Shown piece by piece: positions 1-7,127 of a stretch of DNA of 32,385 nucleotides (the first letter of the stretch is position 1; every line of letters starts with the position of its first letter). The stretch covers positions 1 to 32,385 of IMG/VR virus record IMGVR_UViG_3300031898_000272; one strand, written 5' to 3'. The position numbers were made by a program, and so were the translations under genes. The DNA is from a virus. The notes under the pieces are model-generated. The model ran no database searches and was not told where the DNA came from. It saw only the letters and a list, made by a program, of their open reading frames with translations.

Positions 1-336
1 TTACGAGGATTGGACGAACAATGCCTCGTAGAGGGCTTGGTCCGGCTTGCCTGTCTGCCGAAAAACAGGGTCAACCATCAAACATGTCACTGTAGCCGAG
101 CCGTCTTCCAAGTCGAGGACCCGTGCAACTCCATCCGCAAGTCCTTTCAATGTCGTCTTTTGATTGACCACATCGCTCGTGATGATTCCTCTGATGACGA
201 ACTCGGCTCCGAAGTCACCGTGAGTAGTTCGCTTCGCCACGCTTTTCCCCGGGATTGCTCTTTCAACATAGATTTTTCTTTTGTGTTCCTCAACCTCTAA
301 AACCAACGGTAGAGTTGTGGTTCCAAACTTCACCAT
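1..336 (-). CDS. Small tail/baseplate-associated protein
   Basis: A complete 111-residue protein whose stop codon is the first three bases of the window. The stretch around residues 25-50 (ERAIPGKSVAKRTTHGDFGA, then EFVIRGII) resembles small siphovirus tail proteins in which an 'IPG..' turn is followed by a beta-rich segment with an 'I.G.' ending; such proteins sit next to the hub gene. It starts 6 bases after the stop of the hub C-terminal gene, so it is probably translated as part of the tail operon. The family assignment is by pattern only; no catalytic residues, signal peptide or membrane segment are visible. A structural role at the distal tail is inferred from position. Confidence 0.6.
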   Translation of the reverse strand: MVKFGTTTLPLVLEVEEHKRKIYVERAIPGKSVAKRTTHGDFGAEFVIRGIITSDVVNQKTTLKGLADGVARVLDLEDGSATVTCLMVDPVFRQTGKPDQALYEALFVQSS

Positions 337-342
337 TAGCCA

Positions 343-1587
343 TCACCTTCGTTGTATCAGCCGTTCAAGTGTGGAAAACAGGTCGGTGAGAGCAAGGGGC
401 CTATTGCCTAGTTCAAGCACCATCTTCTCGCCCTCCCCATACTCATGGGTGACTGATTGCACGTTGAATGTGTCATCGACTCCCAGGTTTGTGCTCTTGA
501 AACTGACTGCCTCATTAATCTTCACTATGTTCGGTCCGCAGTCAAGCTTCACAGTGACGGTAGGCTTCGAGAAGTTTGAGAGGATTTGAAGGGCGCGAAG
601 CTGACAGAGCAGATTGCTTGTCCACTGCGTTTCACTTACAATCATCAATCGCGTACCATACTTCTTTATCGCATCCTTGTCTTGAACCGTCACAACAATA
701 TCATTGCCTGAACCATCCTTTCCGCCCTTCAACGTGACCATCGTCACGATTCCACGCCAGTCCTCTATGTGCTCCATGACGAAGCAGTTTTCACCTTCAA
801 CAAATGGACGTAGCGGCTCAATTACAGCAGCCTTAAGGACTGGTTTAGTCAGCGAAGTGACTGCAAGAGCAACATATCGTGTAGCAACTTTGAGAAGCGA
901 GACAACAGAGGTACAGGTCGCGGCAAGCGTACGATAATATGACGCTGCTTTCGCTAGTGCTACAACACTAAGCTCAATAACAGCAAGCGTCCTGTAGTAT
1001 GCCGCTGTTTTCGCTAACGATGCAACAGAAACCTCGGTTACAGCAAGCGTCTTGTAATATGTCGGAGCGCCTGTATATGCGAATCCCTCTATGCGCGAGT
1101 TGTAGGTGCTGCTGCCGAATCGGAACCAAGACTCAGTGTAAGACGGATCGCCAGCCACATAGTTCCTCTTTGTCCAATAGTAGACGGTCCAATTTGCGGC
1201 GTCAAGCTGACTGCCATCAATGTCCTCTGTCTGCCAAGAGTCCAGCTGAGTCCAAGAGCCTGACCCATGTTTGCGGTAGGCTCTAACTACGATGCTGTCG
1301 CCCGAAGCGAGCGCTGTTTGAGGGCAGGACCACATGTTTGATTGTATGCCTTCCCCATTCACGCTTCGGCTGACTTGGGCGACCGGTGTTCCGGCCGTGA
1401 TCTCCGTTTCAACGCCGGCCGAGGATCTTTTCCACACCCGAATCCCGAAATATACAGCTACGCCGGAATCAATTGTATACGTGTAGTATTGAGCGTAAGT
1501 TGTTGATTGACTGGTGCCGAGCTCCTTGCAGGACAAACCATTGTTCTCTATCGTAGCGTTTTTGAAGTAACGCGTCTCAGTGGGCAA
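343..1587 (-). CDS. Jelly-roll-like protein with 4x20-residue repeats fused to tail hub C-terminal half
   Basis: 414 residues from a TTG start (MPTETRYF). Three parts can be seen. Residues 1-176 are beta-rich and aromatic, like a jelly-roll or carbohydrate-binding tail-fibre domain. Residues 177-256 are four tandem 20-residue repeats beginning YYKTLAV, YYRTLAV, YYRTLAA and RYVALAV. Residues 257-414 look like the second half of a siphovirus tail hub (GENCFVMEHIEDWRGIVTMV, later HEYGEGEKMVLELGN). The first half of such a hub is the C-terminus of the gene at 2111-3697, with two unrelated small genes between. The join falls exactly where the repeats end. It could be a real two-chain hub, a fibre-hub fusion made by recombination, or an assembly artefact. 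Tail role is likely; the domain names are inference. Confidence 0.7.
   Translation of the reverse strand: MPTETRYFKNATIENNGLSCKELGTSQSTTYAQYYTYTIDSGVAVYFGIRVWKRSSAGVETEITAGTPVAQVSRSVNGEGIQSNMWSCPQTALASGDSIVVRAYRKHGSGSWTQLDSWQTEDIDGSQLDAANWTVYYWTKRNYVAGDPSYTESWFRFGSSTYNSRIEGFAYTGAPTYYKTLAVTEVSVASLAKTAAYYRTLAVIELSVVALAKAASYYRTLAATCTSVVSLLKVATRYVALAVTSLTKPVLKAAVIEPLRPFVEGENCFVMEHIEDWRGIVTMVTLKGGKDGSGNDIVVTVQDKDAIKKYGTRLMIVSETQWTSNLLCQLRALQILSNFSKPTVTVKLDCGPNIVKINEAVSFKSTNLGVDDTFNVQSVTHEYGEGEKMVLELGNRPLALTDLFSTLERLIQRR
820..1059 (-). repeat. Tandem repeat, 4 copies of about 60 bp, in frame
   Basis: Four consecutive 60-bp units encode residues 177-196, 197-216, 217-236 and 237-256 of the surrounding protein. 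The consensus is roughly [YR]Y-x-[TA]-LAV-x-x-x-S-V-x-x-L-x-K. Units 1-3 are closely alike in DNA (each carries a version of GCAAGCGT followed by a tyrosine pair on the complementary strand); unit 4 is diverged. Because the period is a multiple of three, gain or loss of a unit keeps the reading frame. The array ends at base 820, one codon from where hub-like sequence resumes. Confidence 0.85.
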
Positions 1588-1597
1588 ATCAACGCGC

Positions 1598-1957
1598 CTA
1601 CGTTATCTCCAAATCGAATGTGAACTCGATCTTGTCACCTTGGTTCAGAGGCATGCCTGGGAAGTCTCCGTGCAGGATCAAAGTGCCTCCGGTGGACGCA
1701 GTGAAGTTTCCCGCGTTCGTAATGGTCTTCGCAGCGTCAGCAATCAAGGTGCCGACGACACGTATCTTGTCTGCTACTGGCTGAGTTATCGTTCCTTGAA
1801 CTCTGCTTTCGCTGCCGGGGGTGAAAAGACCCGTGGCCGATTTGCTGGCCGTGCCTGCGCCAGTTCCCCAGTGAATCCAGTCCGGCTCCGTCTGCACCAA
1901 CTCATCCAGTTTATCTACGATCCATTCTTCGCCGACCTGAGTTAGAACCGTAGCCAT
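1598..1957 (-). CDS. Phage tail-fibre-like small protein
   Basis: 119 residues, ATG start behind a good ribosome site (GGAGGTGA, about 4 bases upstream). The pattern is familiar from small phage tail proteins: an early 'W-x-x-W-G-T-G' segment (WIHWGTGAGT), a middle 'RVQGT..VVGT' strand pair, an 'ITNAGNF' turn, and a C-terminal 'LNQGDKIEFTFDL' strand. These usually lie with tail-fibre or receptor-binding genes and are predicted structural. Here the gene lies inside the block that separates the two hub halves. Its 5' end overlaps the 55-codon gene upstream by 16 bases. No enzymatic motif is visible. Confidence 0.65.
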   Translation of the reverse strand: MATVLTQVGEEWIVDKLDELVQTEPDWIHWGTGAGTASKSATGLFTPGSESRVQGTITQPVADKIRVVGTLIADAAKTITNAGNFTASTGGTLILHGDFPGMPLNQGDKIEFTFDLEIT

Positions 1958-2109
1958 TTTCTCACCTCCAGCAAGAGTTGTTTGATCTTGTCAACTCTCG
2001 TTGACCGTGTGGCTGCTATGACGCCCAGATCCTCCCACTTCCCTGTCTCCGCACGCCACACCCGTGCGCGGATCGTTGCTTTCCACTTCGCCCTCGACTT
2101 AATTCGCAT
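1942..2109 (-). CDS. Small basic tail-region protein (55 aa)
   Basis: A short frame starting MRIKSRAKWKATIRARVW and ending EVRKWLRF. It begins two bases after the stop of the hub N-terminal gene (TAG C ATG) and overlaps the next gene by 16 bases, the same tight packing as its neighbours. Its 'K-x-K-A-K-W-K-x-x-x-R-A-x-V' opening is like small proteins found beside the tail-fibre-like gene in other viruses, where a short strand such as 'R..V.DA.TGK' precedes a helix. No function is known to me. Confidence is moderate because the frame is short; its position and protein-like composition are the evidence. Confidence 0.5.
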   Translation of the reverse strand: MRIKSRAKWKATIRARVWRAETGKWEDLGVIAATRSTRVDKIKQLLLEVRKWLRF

Positions 2110-2110
2110 G

Positions 2111-3697
2111 CTACTCCACATTCATCTTTCGTTCCGCATCAACCATGAGCGAGGCATCGCCTAGGTTTGCGGCCTGTAACAGTAAATCGTAGGCAGTTGT
2201 GTTAGAAGCGTCGACCGTCACCGTGATGTTCTCCAAACCCAGAGCTATCTCGCCGAGGAGAACCTGCTTCATGGACGCGATGTAGGTGGAGTGAATCGAC
2301 TCGATAATCGCCTTCAAGGTTTGAGATGTAAATGTGACGCTTGCGATAGGTATGCGCATCAAGGCTTGGATCATGCTGCGTCCCTCAATACGCATCGACG
2401 GCGTCGGAGCAACTGTCTTTGCGAGAACCTCGATTCGCCCGAAAAAGATCCTTCTTCCGCGACGGTAGATGGCGAAGTCGAACAGTCCCTTTATCCACGT
2501 CTCTATTGCCGGCAGATCCATTGACGCAACGTTTTCAGGGGGGTTTGATGTTATGCGAATATTGTCACAGTCCGACACGCGTTTGCCTTGAATCCATACA
2601 TCGTACTCTTTTGAGCCGTCAGGGCAGTCGTCGTCATCGTGAACGCTGACTTCAATCGTTGTAAAGACGGGAGGATACACATCACTGCCCGGCCACTCCC
2701 CAAACACAACTGCGACTCCAATGGTCGACGCCGAGAGGGATGTCGAAGCCTTGCCATCGCTCCCCGTGACGCCACTGGTGGGATTCACGGTTCCATGCGA
2801 CGTTGTGAAACTGACGGCTTTTCCTACCGCCGGGTTTCCTGCCTCGTCTTTCAAAGTGAAGGTGATTGTCGCGCTGGTGGGTAAAGATGTGCCTTGCCTA
2901 TTGATGATGTAGTTGTCTGTTTCGACTGCGATTGAGTAGGATTCTCCGTAAAGGAGTTCATCGCCACCGAAGATATTGGTGAATAGTTCCGAAGTGTAGA
3001 CGAGGTTGTTTCCTGCATCATAGATTTTGTAACGACCTGTGATAGGATAAGAGAGGGTTGACACGTTGAGCGTTGCTATTCCGCCGGACTCGGTTGCCTC
3101 TGCGATCAGAGCATCGGAAGCGTCGAAAAGCTTGGCTTTGTAGCCACTCGCAAGGTTTGTGACTTTGATTGATCCGCTTCTGCAGACAACGATATCATCG
3201 AACCAGTGATACTGCGTGTTGTTTTGTAGCTCATACACTGGTACATATGATTCAACGCCGACTCGTAGATCCTTATCTCCAGCGCTTGTGGTTACTGTGT
3301 CGTTCTTCCAAATCCAAGTGTTTTGGTCGCCTGACGCTGGCTGATCGAGGAACAGTGAATCGCCAAGCCTCACGCGCCTCGCAAAACCCATAGTTGAGGG
3401 CGCAGCCTGCCAGCGGTGGCGAACCTGCATACGGACAGAAGTCGGGCCGGACGGGATCGTGACCGTTCGCTTGCGACGCAGGTATCTTCCAGCAGGTATG
3501 GGGTTTTCGGCGTTGGCGGGTGATTTCGTTAGCGCAAGAAGACTGTAAGGCGAGGAATAGCAGGGGCTGCCTGCGAGAGCTGTATAACTTGCATCGTTCC
3601 AGCCGTAGCCGAGATTCTTCTCCTCAACCCAGCCATTGAGATCATCGAACCTTGAATCGTAGATTTTCCCCTCGACCTGTCGCACCAGTGTGGGCAA
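2111..3697 (-). CDS. Tail hub N-terminal half with adhesin-like N-terminal domains
   Basis: 528 residues, TTG start 3 bases after the tape-measure stop. Domains: residues about 10-175, a beta-rich carbohydrate-binding-like domain ending WFDDIVVCRSG; about 176-240, a small PEGA-like fold (SIKVTNLASGYKAKLFDASD ... GRYKIYDAGNN); about 262-355, a Big_1/invasin-type Ig domain (SATITFTLKDEAGNPAVGKA, then GSDGKASTSLSAST); about 364-528, the first part of a tail hub (EYDVWIQGKRV ... FDFAIYRRGRRIFFGRIEVL ... DASLMVDAERKMNVE). The protein stops where a hub would normally continue; the continuation is found in the gene at 343-1587. Surface-binding domains attached to the hub suggest host recognition at the tail tip. 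Domain names are by pattern, not by search. Confidence 0.75.
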   Translation of the reverse strand: MPTLVRQVEGKIYDSRFDDLNGWVEEKNLGYGWNDASYTALAGSPCYSSPYSLLALTKSPANAENPIPAGRYLRRKRTVTIPSGPTSVRMQVRHRWQAAPSTMGFARRVRLGDSLFLDQPASGDQNTWIWKNDTVTTSAGDKDLRVGVESYVPVYELQNNTQYHWFDDIVVCRSGSIKVTNLASGYKAKLFDASDALIAEATESGGIATLNVSTLSYPITGRYKIYDAGNNLVYTSELFTNIFGGDELLYGESYSIAVETDNYIINRQGTSLPTSATITFTLKDEAGNPAVGKAVSFTTSHGTVNPTSGVTGSDGKASTSLSASTIGVAVVFGEWPGSDVYPPVFTTIEVSVHDDDDCPDGSKEYDVWIQGKRVSDCDNIRITSNPPENVASMDLPAIETWIKGLFDFAIYRRGRRIFFGRIEVLAKTVAPTPSMRIEGRSMIQALMRIPIASVTFTSQTLKAIIESIHSTYIASMKQVLLGEIALGLENITVTVDASNTTAYDLLLQAANLGDASLMVDAERKMNVE

Positions 3698-3700
3698 CCG

Positions 3701-5563
3701 CTATCGTCTCCACTTCACTGCGTTGCCGAGCTCGCGGCTGATCATCCTTGTCAAATTGCCAAGGTCCTTGACTTCGCCAGTCATCGACTGAATCGTGATA
3801 GGAATGTTCACTGTCATGTGTGCAGGACCGGATGGACCTGTTCCCCCCCTCCTGGATGCTGCAAACCCACCCATCGAAGGCGATAGTGAGAAAGCTGCGC
3901 TTCTGAAAGTGCTCTCGATTCCACCCAATCCTCTCTGTGTCTCAGAGAGGATCCCTTGGATGCCTTCTTTCGTCTGCCTGACCATCAGGTTCCACATGTC
4001 AGGCCAAATCGACTCTTGTGCAACCTCGTTCGAGAGGTTTTGAAGGGTGTTCTGCGTTTGCTGGGCTCCACTCGACACCATGTCTGTGATCTGCTTCCAT
4101 ATGCCGCCGAGGAAACTGACGATGCCATTCCAGAGATTCGTGAAGATATCTGTGATCGTCTTGCCCCAGGCGGTGATTGTGTCGACGATGCTGCCAAGCC
4201 AGCCAGTGATCCCTTTAATTAGGTTATCAAAGCCTGCCTTGAAAACTCCGAAAACCGCATCCATCAGCTCCTGCACAAACGAGCCGCCGACAAGCCACTT
4301 GTAGAATCCCTCGAACGTCTCCTTGAGCCAAGCGATGAAGCCTCCAATCGATTCGATCAACTGTTTGATGAACGGGGCCACAACCTCCACTGTAGCCCTG
4401 AATCCTTCCGCAAGCAATTGAATCACAGGTGTGACCAGTTTGATGACTTCGACGAGTCCTTGCAGAGCTGGGACCACAGTGACCTTCAAGATATCTGCAA
4501 TGAGATTGAAGATGGTGTAGGCGTTCTTGCCTTCCGTGCTCACGCCGGTAAGTGCTTCCCAGATCTTGCCGAACGCCTCGAAGACAGGTTGCAGTGCGGT
4601 CCAAACATCTTTCAGGGCGGACCATAACTCCTTGAAGACTGGAAGCACTGCTTTGCCTAACTCGTCGCCAATGGTCGCAAATCCCTTCGTAAGATCATTC
4701 CAGACTTTGCCGAGTCCCTCAGCCATCTTCTGGACTTCAGGCATCTCAGCGAAGGCTTTCCACGCCTGACCTATTCCCGTCACGAGTGAATCTGCGCCTT
4801 TGACAACCTCCCCCATCATGTTCTGAAAGGTAGTCATGACAGGAATGAGAGCGCTACCGATTTTCTCCTTCAAGTTGTCCATTGCGTTGGCGACTTGTTG
4901 TTGCTTCCCCGCGTAGCTCTCAACGTCTTTCTGAGCTGCCCCGCCAAACTTCTGAGAGATCAGCTCCATTGCAGTGGCGAACTCTTTTCCTTTCGGAACG
5001 CTTTCATCAAGTACGACACCCATGCTCCGTAGCGGCCGCTCCATACCAATGAACGCTTTTCCGACCGCATTGGCAGCCTCTCCGAGACTCACCTGTTTGG
5101 CAGCTGCAAGATCCATCGTCTGCGTCATGGCTTTCATCGCTTGCTCAACACTCATGCCGTGGTCGATGAGCGTCTTCATGGCCGCTGCGATCTGTTCGTC
5201 ACTGAAACGAGTCATCTTCTCAGCGCTGGAAGCGAAGCTCTCAATGCTTGTTCTCGCACTCTCCCAGGATACGCCCGACCTCTCGACCGTTGCTGCAAGC
5301 CTCATCCAGACTTCTTCACTTGCCTTCGCAGACTTGAAACAATCCTGCAGACCTTTCGTGACTTCGCCGACTGCGGCTGAGGCTGCTCCCATTACGCCTG
5401 CGCCTGCGAAGCCAGAGATCACATTGCCAAGACTCGTGAAGCCCCCTCCAAGATCCCCGATCACCCCTGAGAAAACACCGAGGCTAGCGCGGACCTTATC
5501 CATGGCGCTGGATGCTTCGTCTACACCTTTGATTGCAACAACAACTTCGCCTGAAACGCTCAT
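3701..5563 (-). CDS. Tail tape measure protein
   Basis: 620 residues. It sets tail length and is threaded through the tail tube. Residues about 60-240 carry the typical tape-measure pattern: alanine-rich helices, 'SVEQAMKAMTQTMDLAAAKQ', 'LGEAANAVGKAFIGMERPLR', 'SMGVVLDE' and 'QKFGGAAQ'. Residues about 255-540 contain long helices and repeated hydrophobic W/F-rich segments (for example VWTALQPVFEAFGKIWEALT, WLGSIVDTITAWGKTI). Its ATG overlaps the previous stop (ATGA at 5560-5563). At roughly 1.5 angstrom per residue, a general rule for these proteins, 620 residues would mean a short tail near 90 nm. It follows the chaperone pair and a gp10-like gene, as expected for a siphovirus tail. Confidence 0.92.
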   Translation of the reverse strand: MSVSGEVVVAIKGVDEASSAMDKVRASLGVFSGVIGDLGGGFTSLGNVISGFAGAGVMGAASAAVGEVTKGLQDCFKSAKASEEVWMRLAATVERSGVSWESARTSIESFASSAEKMTRFSDEQIAAAMKTLIDHGMSVEQAMKAMTQTMDLAAAKQVSLGEAANAVGKAFIGMERPLRSMGVVLDESVPKGKEFATAMELISQKFGGAAQKDVESYAGKQQQVANAMDNLKEKIGSALIPVMTTFQNMMGEVVKGADSLVTGIGQAWKAFAEMPEVQKMAEGLGKVWNDLTKGFATIGDELGKAVLPVFKELWSALKDVWTALQPVFEAFGKIWEALTGVSTEGKNAYTIFNLIADILKVTVVPALQGLVEVIKLVTPVIQLLAEGFRATVEVVAPFIKQLIESIGGFIAWLKETFEGFYKWLVGGSFVQELMDAVFGVFKAGFDNLIKGITGWLGSIVDTITAWGKTITDIFTNLWNGIVSFLGGIWKQITDMVSSGAQQTQNTLQNLSNEVAQESIWPDMWNLMVRQTKEGIQGILSETQRGLGGIESTFRSAAFSLSPSMGGFAASRRGGTGPSGPAHMTVNIPITIQSMTGEVKDLGNLTRMISRELGNAVKWRR

Positions 5564-5910
5564 CTAATTGCCTCCTTCACGGCTTTCCAACCGGCCTGAA
5601 TCAATTCGTCTCTGTAGGCCTCGAGAGCTGGACGAATGAAAGGTCGAGCAGCCATCCGCAGGATTCCCATCTCGACGAAGAGCGCATAGTCAGCGGAAGC
5701 TCCAAACTCAAAGTCCAAGAGCCCAACCGGTTTGAAGAAAATAGTTGACCGAAGGTAGCCCGTACGAACCGGGCAGATGTCGTATGCATAATTACGCATT
5801 AGTCCTCCGACCGTCTGCAGCTGCTGTGAGAAAGATTCCTTGAGGCGAGCAGCTATTCGTTCCAGCATTGGGGTAGCAGTGTCCTTGGTGATGCGGATTG
5901 AGAAGCTCAT
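5560..5910 (-). CDS. HK97 gp10-like minor tail/neck protein
   Basis: 116 residues from the ATG at 5910 (MSFSIRITKD). A longer reading to 5988 exists, but 5910 is chosen because its ATG overlaps the stop of the GT extension (ATGA, 5907-5910). The family pattern is clear: helical start, 'PVRTGYLRSTIFF', 'FGASADYALFVEMG', and 'RPFIRPALEAYRDEL'. HK97 gp10-like proteins act at the head-tail joint or tail completion. Here the gene sits between the chaperone pair and the tape measure, whereas in many phages it lies between connector and terminator genes. Its end overlaps the tape-measure start by four bases. Confidence 0.85.
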   Translation of the reverse strand: MSFSIRITKDTATPMLERIAARLKESFSQQLQTVGGLMRNYAYDICPVRTGYLRSTIFFKPVGLLDFEFGASADYALFVEMGILRMAARPFIRPALEAYRDELIQAGWKAVKEAIR

Positions 5911-6104
5911 CTTCTTCGACCTTTCACGGATCTTGTGGCTTGCTTGAGTTGATGCCCCATCGCATGAAGCAGGAACAGGGCTTGACATAGCGGGATCCTA
6001 GCGACTTCTGATGGTGTACGATGCAGTAAAGAGCAGAGCGCGTAGAGCGCCTGTCCTTCCGGGGACCGCGCTAGGTGGGCGACGGGGTCCGCACTTGTAA
6101 AGGG
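5907..6104 (-). CDS. T extension of tail assembly chaperone GT (made by -1 frameshift)
   Basis: This frame is open in -1 relative to the G gene and has no credible start of its own. After slippage at CCCTTTA (6104-6098) ribosomes would read TSADPVAHLARSPEGQ and on to SVKGRRR, adding 63 residues to the first 121 of G, for a GT product of about 184 residues. The extension contains a compact helical pattern (ALYALCSLLHRTP, then LCQALFLLHAMG) like T segments of other siphovirus chaperones, which bind the tape measure. Its stop overlaps the next start as ATGA. The frame, heptamer register and gene order agree; the shift itself is inferred. Confidence 0.8.
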   Translation of the reverse strand, partial: PFTSADPVAHLARSPEGQALYALCSLLHRTPSEVARIPLCQALFLLHAMGHQLKQATRSVKGRRR

Positions 6105-6460
6105 GCCAGAGGTTTCCCTAAGCCTAGTGCGTTGATGATAGAGACGCATTTCGTCAAGCCTAGCTTCATCAGGTTCTCGTCGGTGACCGTAGAATCAGCA
6201 CGTCCCCAGGTCGCCAAGAGAACCTTCAAGGCTATCTTGAACGGATCCTTCTCTTCTGCGATTGTTGGATAGTCGCCGAAACGCAGATCGTGGTACTTGA
6301 TCTTGCAGCCAAGGTCCGGTACGAACGCTTCGCGTGGTCCCTCATCTTCGCTGAGAAGTTCGGCTAAGGTCTTGAGTTTGGCCTCTTCAGCTTTGGCTAG
6401 TCGCTTTGATTCCTCTTCCAACCGCTTCTCGAACTTGCTCTTCTTCTCCTCTTCTCCCAT
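6071..6460 (-). CDS. Tail assembly chaperone G
   Basis: 129 residues, ATG behind a strong ribosome site (AAGGAGGAG, about 6 bases upstream). Residues 1-40 are a charged helix rich in E and K (MGEEEKKSKFEKRL ... KTLAELL); residues 45-110 hold the small globular part (FVPDLGCKIKYHDLRFGDYP ... FKIALKVLLATWGRADSTVT). This layout, directly after the tail tube and before the tape measure, with an overlapping -1 frame, is that of lambda gpG and its relatives, which coat the tape measure before tube polymerisation. Its start lies inside the preceding small gene (74-base overlap). Confidence 0.85.
   Translation of the reverse strand: MGEEEKKSKFEKRLEEESKRLAKAEEAKLKTLAELLSEDEGPREAFVPDLGCKIKYHDLRFGDYPTIAEEKDPFKIALKVLLATWGRADSTVTDENLMKLGLTKCVSIINALGLGKPLAPLQVRTPSPT
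6098..6104 (-). promoter_or_regulatory. Programmed -1 frameshift slippery heptamer CCCTTTA
   Basis: On the minus strand the bases read C CCT TTA in the G frame (codons 120 Pro and 121 Leu), an exact X XXY YYZ heptamer in register (6460 minus 6103 is 357, a multiple of 3). Slipping back one base gives CCC TTT, so both tRNAs keep two or more pairs. Seven bases downstream is GGACC, with GGTCC about 20 bases further on, which could form a stimulatory stem. The -1 frame then stays open to 5907. Confidence 0.85.
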
Positions 6461-6635
6461 TTTCTCTCCTCCTTCGAACTATGAACAGCTCGCTCGTGGA
6501 TCCGGTGTGATAGATCAGCCGGGTCCTCGGCAAGCTGCGTATGAAGTCTCGAATGGCCGCATAGTCTTCCAAGGGGCCATGACAGACGAAGCCTATCGAG
6601 ACTTTGACCTCCAAATCTCTCTTCTCTACGGTCAA
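6387..6635 (-). CDS. Small protein of unknown function between tail tube and chaperone
   Basis: 82 residues from a TTG start with GGGGAG just upstream. Residues 1-55 look like a real small alpha/beta domain (RDLEVKVSIGFVCHGPLEDY, AAIRDFIRSLPRTRLIYHTG, SELFIVRR); the last 25 residues are very basic and overlap the G gene. The same region in another frame gives a low-complexity peptide, so this frame is preferred. The gene is in the same frame as the tail tube and begins 30 bases after its stop. I do not recognise the family; a tail-assembly role is only a guess from position. Confidence 0.5.
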   Translation of the reverse strand: MTVEKRDLEVKVSIGFVCHGPLEDYAAIRDFIRSLPRTRLIYHTGSTSELFIVRRRRENGRRGEEEQVREAVGRGIKATSQS

Positions 6636-6665
6636 AACTCCCCAACTCCAAGAAAGCAGGCCAAT

Positions 6666-7064
6666 TTATGCCTGCGTTCCGAACTCTAAGCCGTCGCCTA
6701 TTCCTTCGACGCCTTCAGCCACAATGGCATCCTCGTCCATCGTAAAGTCCCAGACATTGAGGATCGCGTTCTTCACCGTGATCGTCTGCTTGCCTGTTCC
6801 AGCGCCCTCAGGGTAGAATATTACCTCAGCAGGGGTGCCTGCCAGGACCAGCTCTCCGTAGGTCTTGTCGATGTATGCTTTTTCAAGGGTAAAACCAAAG
6901 TGTTTGTTGCCCTTGATCAATGTTGGTTTGCCATCGCTGCCGTGCCCGTAGAACTCTTCGACATCGCGGGCGAAAGAAATGCTGGACGCGGTTGTCAGGC
7001 CTGAGCCGATTGTCTGGGTTCCGATCTTGATGGATGCCACTAGAGGCTTGAATGGACTAGACAA
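6666..7064 (-). CDS. Major tail tube protein
   Basis: 132 residues from TTG (MSSPFKPLVASIKIG), with AAGGAGG 12 bases upstream. The beta-rich pattern fits a siphovirus tube subunit: a start with 'IKIGTQTIGSGLTTASSISF', a loop 'FYGHGSDGKPTLIKGNKHFG', then strands such as 'TITVKNAILNVWDFTMDEDA' and a glycine-rich end. The size is typical of small tube proteins. It lies between the tail terminator and the chaperone genes, the conserved order. The many subunits would be assembled around the tape measure with help from G and GT. No separate sheath gene is seen, which supports a non-contractile tail. Confidence 0.8.
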   Translation of the reverse strand: MSSPFKPLVASIKIGTQTIGSGLTTASSISFARDVEEFYGHGSDGKPTLIKGNKHFGFTLEKAYIDKTYGELVLAGTPAEVIFYPEGAGTGKQTITVKNAILNVWDFTMDEDAIVAEGVEGIGDGLEFGTQA

Positions 7065-7127
7065 TTTTCTCTAAAACCTCCTTGAAAGTTTGGCCCGTCA
7101 CGTGGGCCAGCCGGTCAAAAGAGATGA

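Noticed and set aside
6397-6651. 84-residue minus-strand frame between tail tube and chaperone
   Set aside because: Arg/Ser-rich shadow of the 82-residue frame, which has a more protein-like first half.
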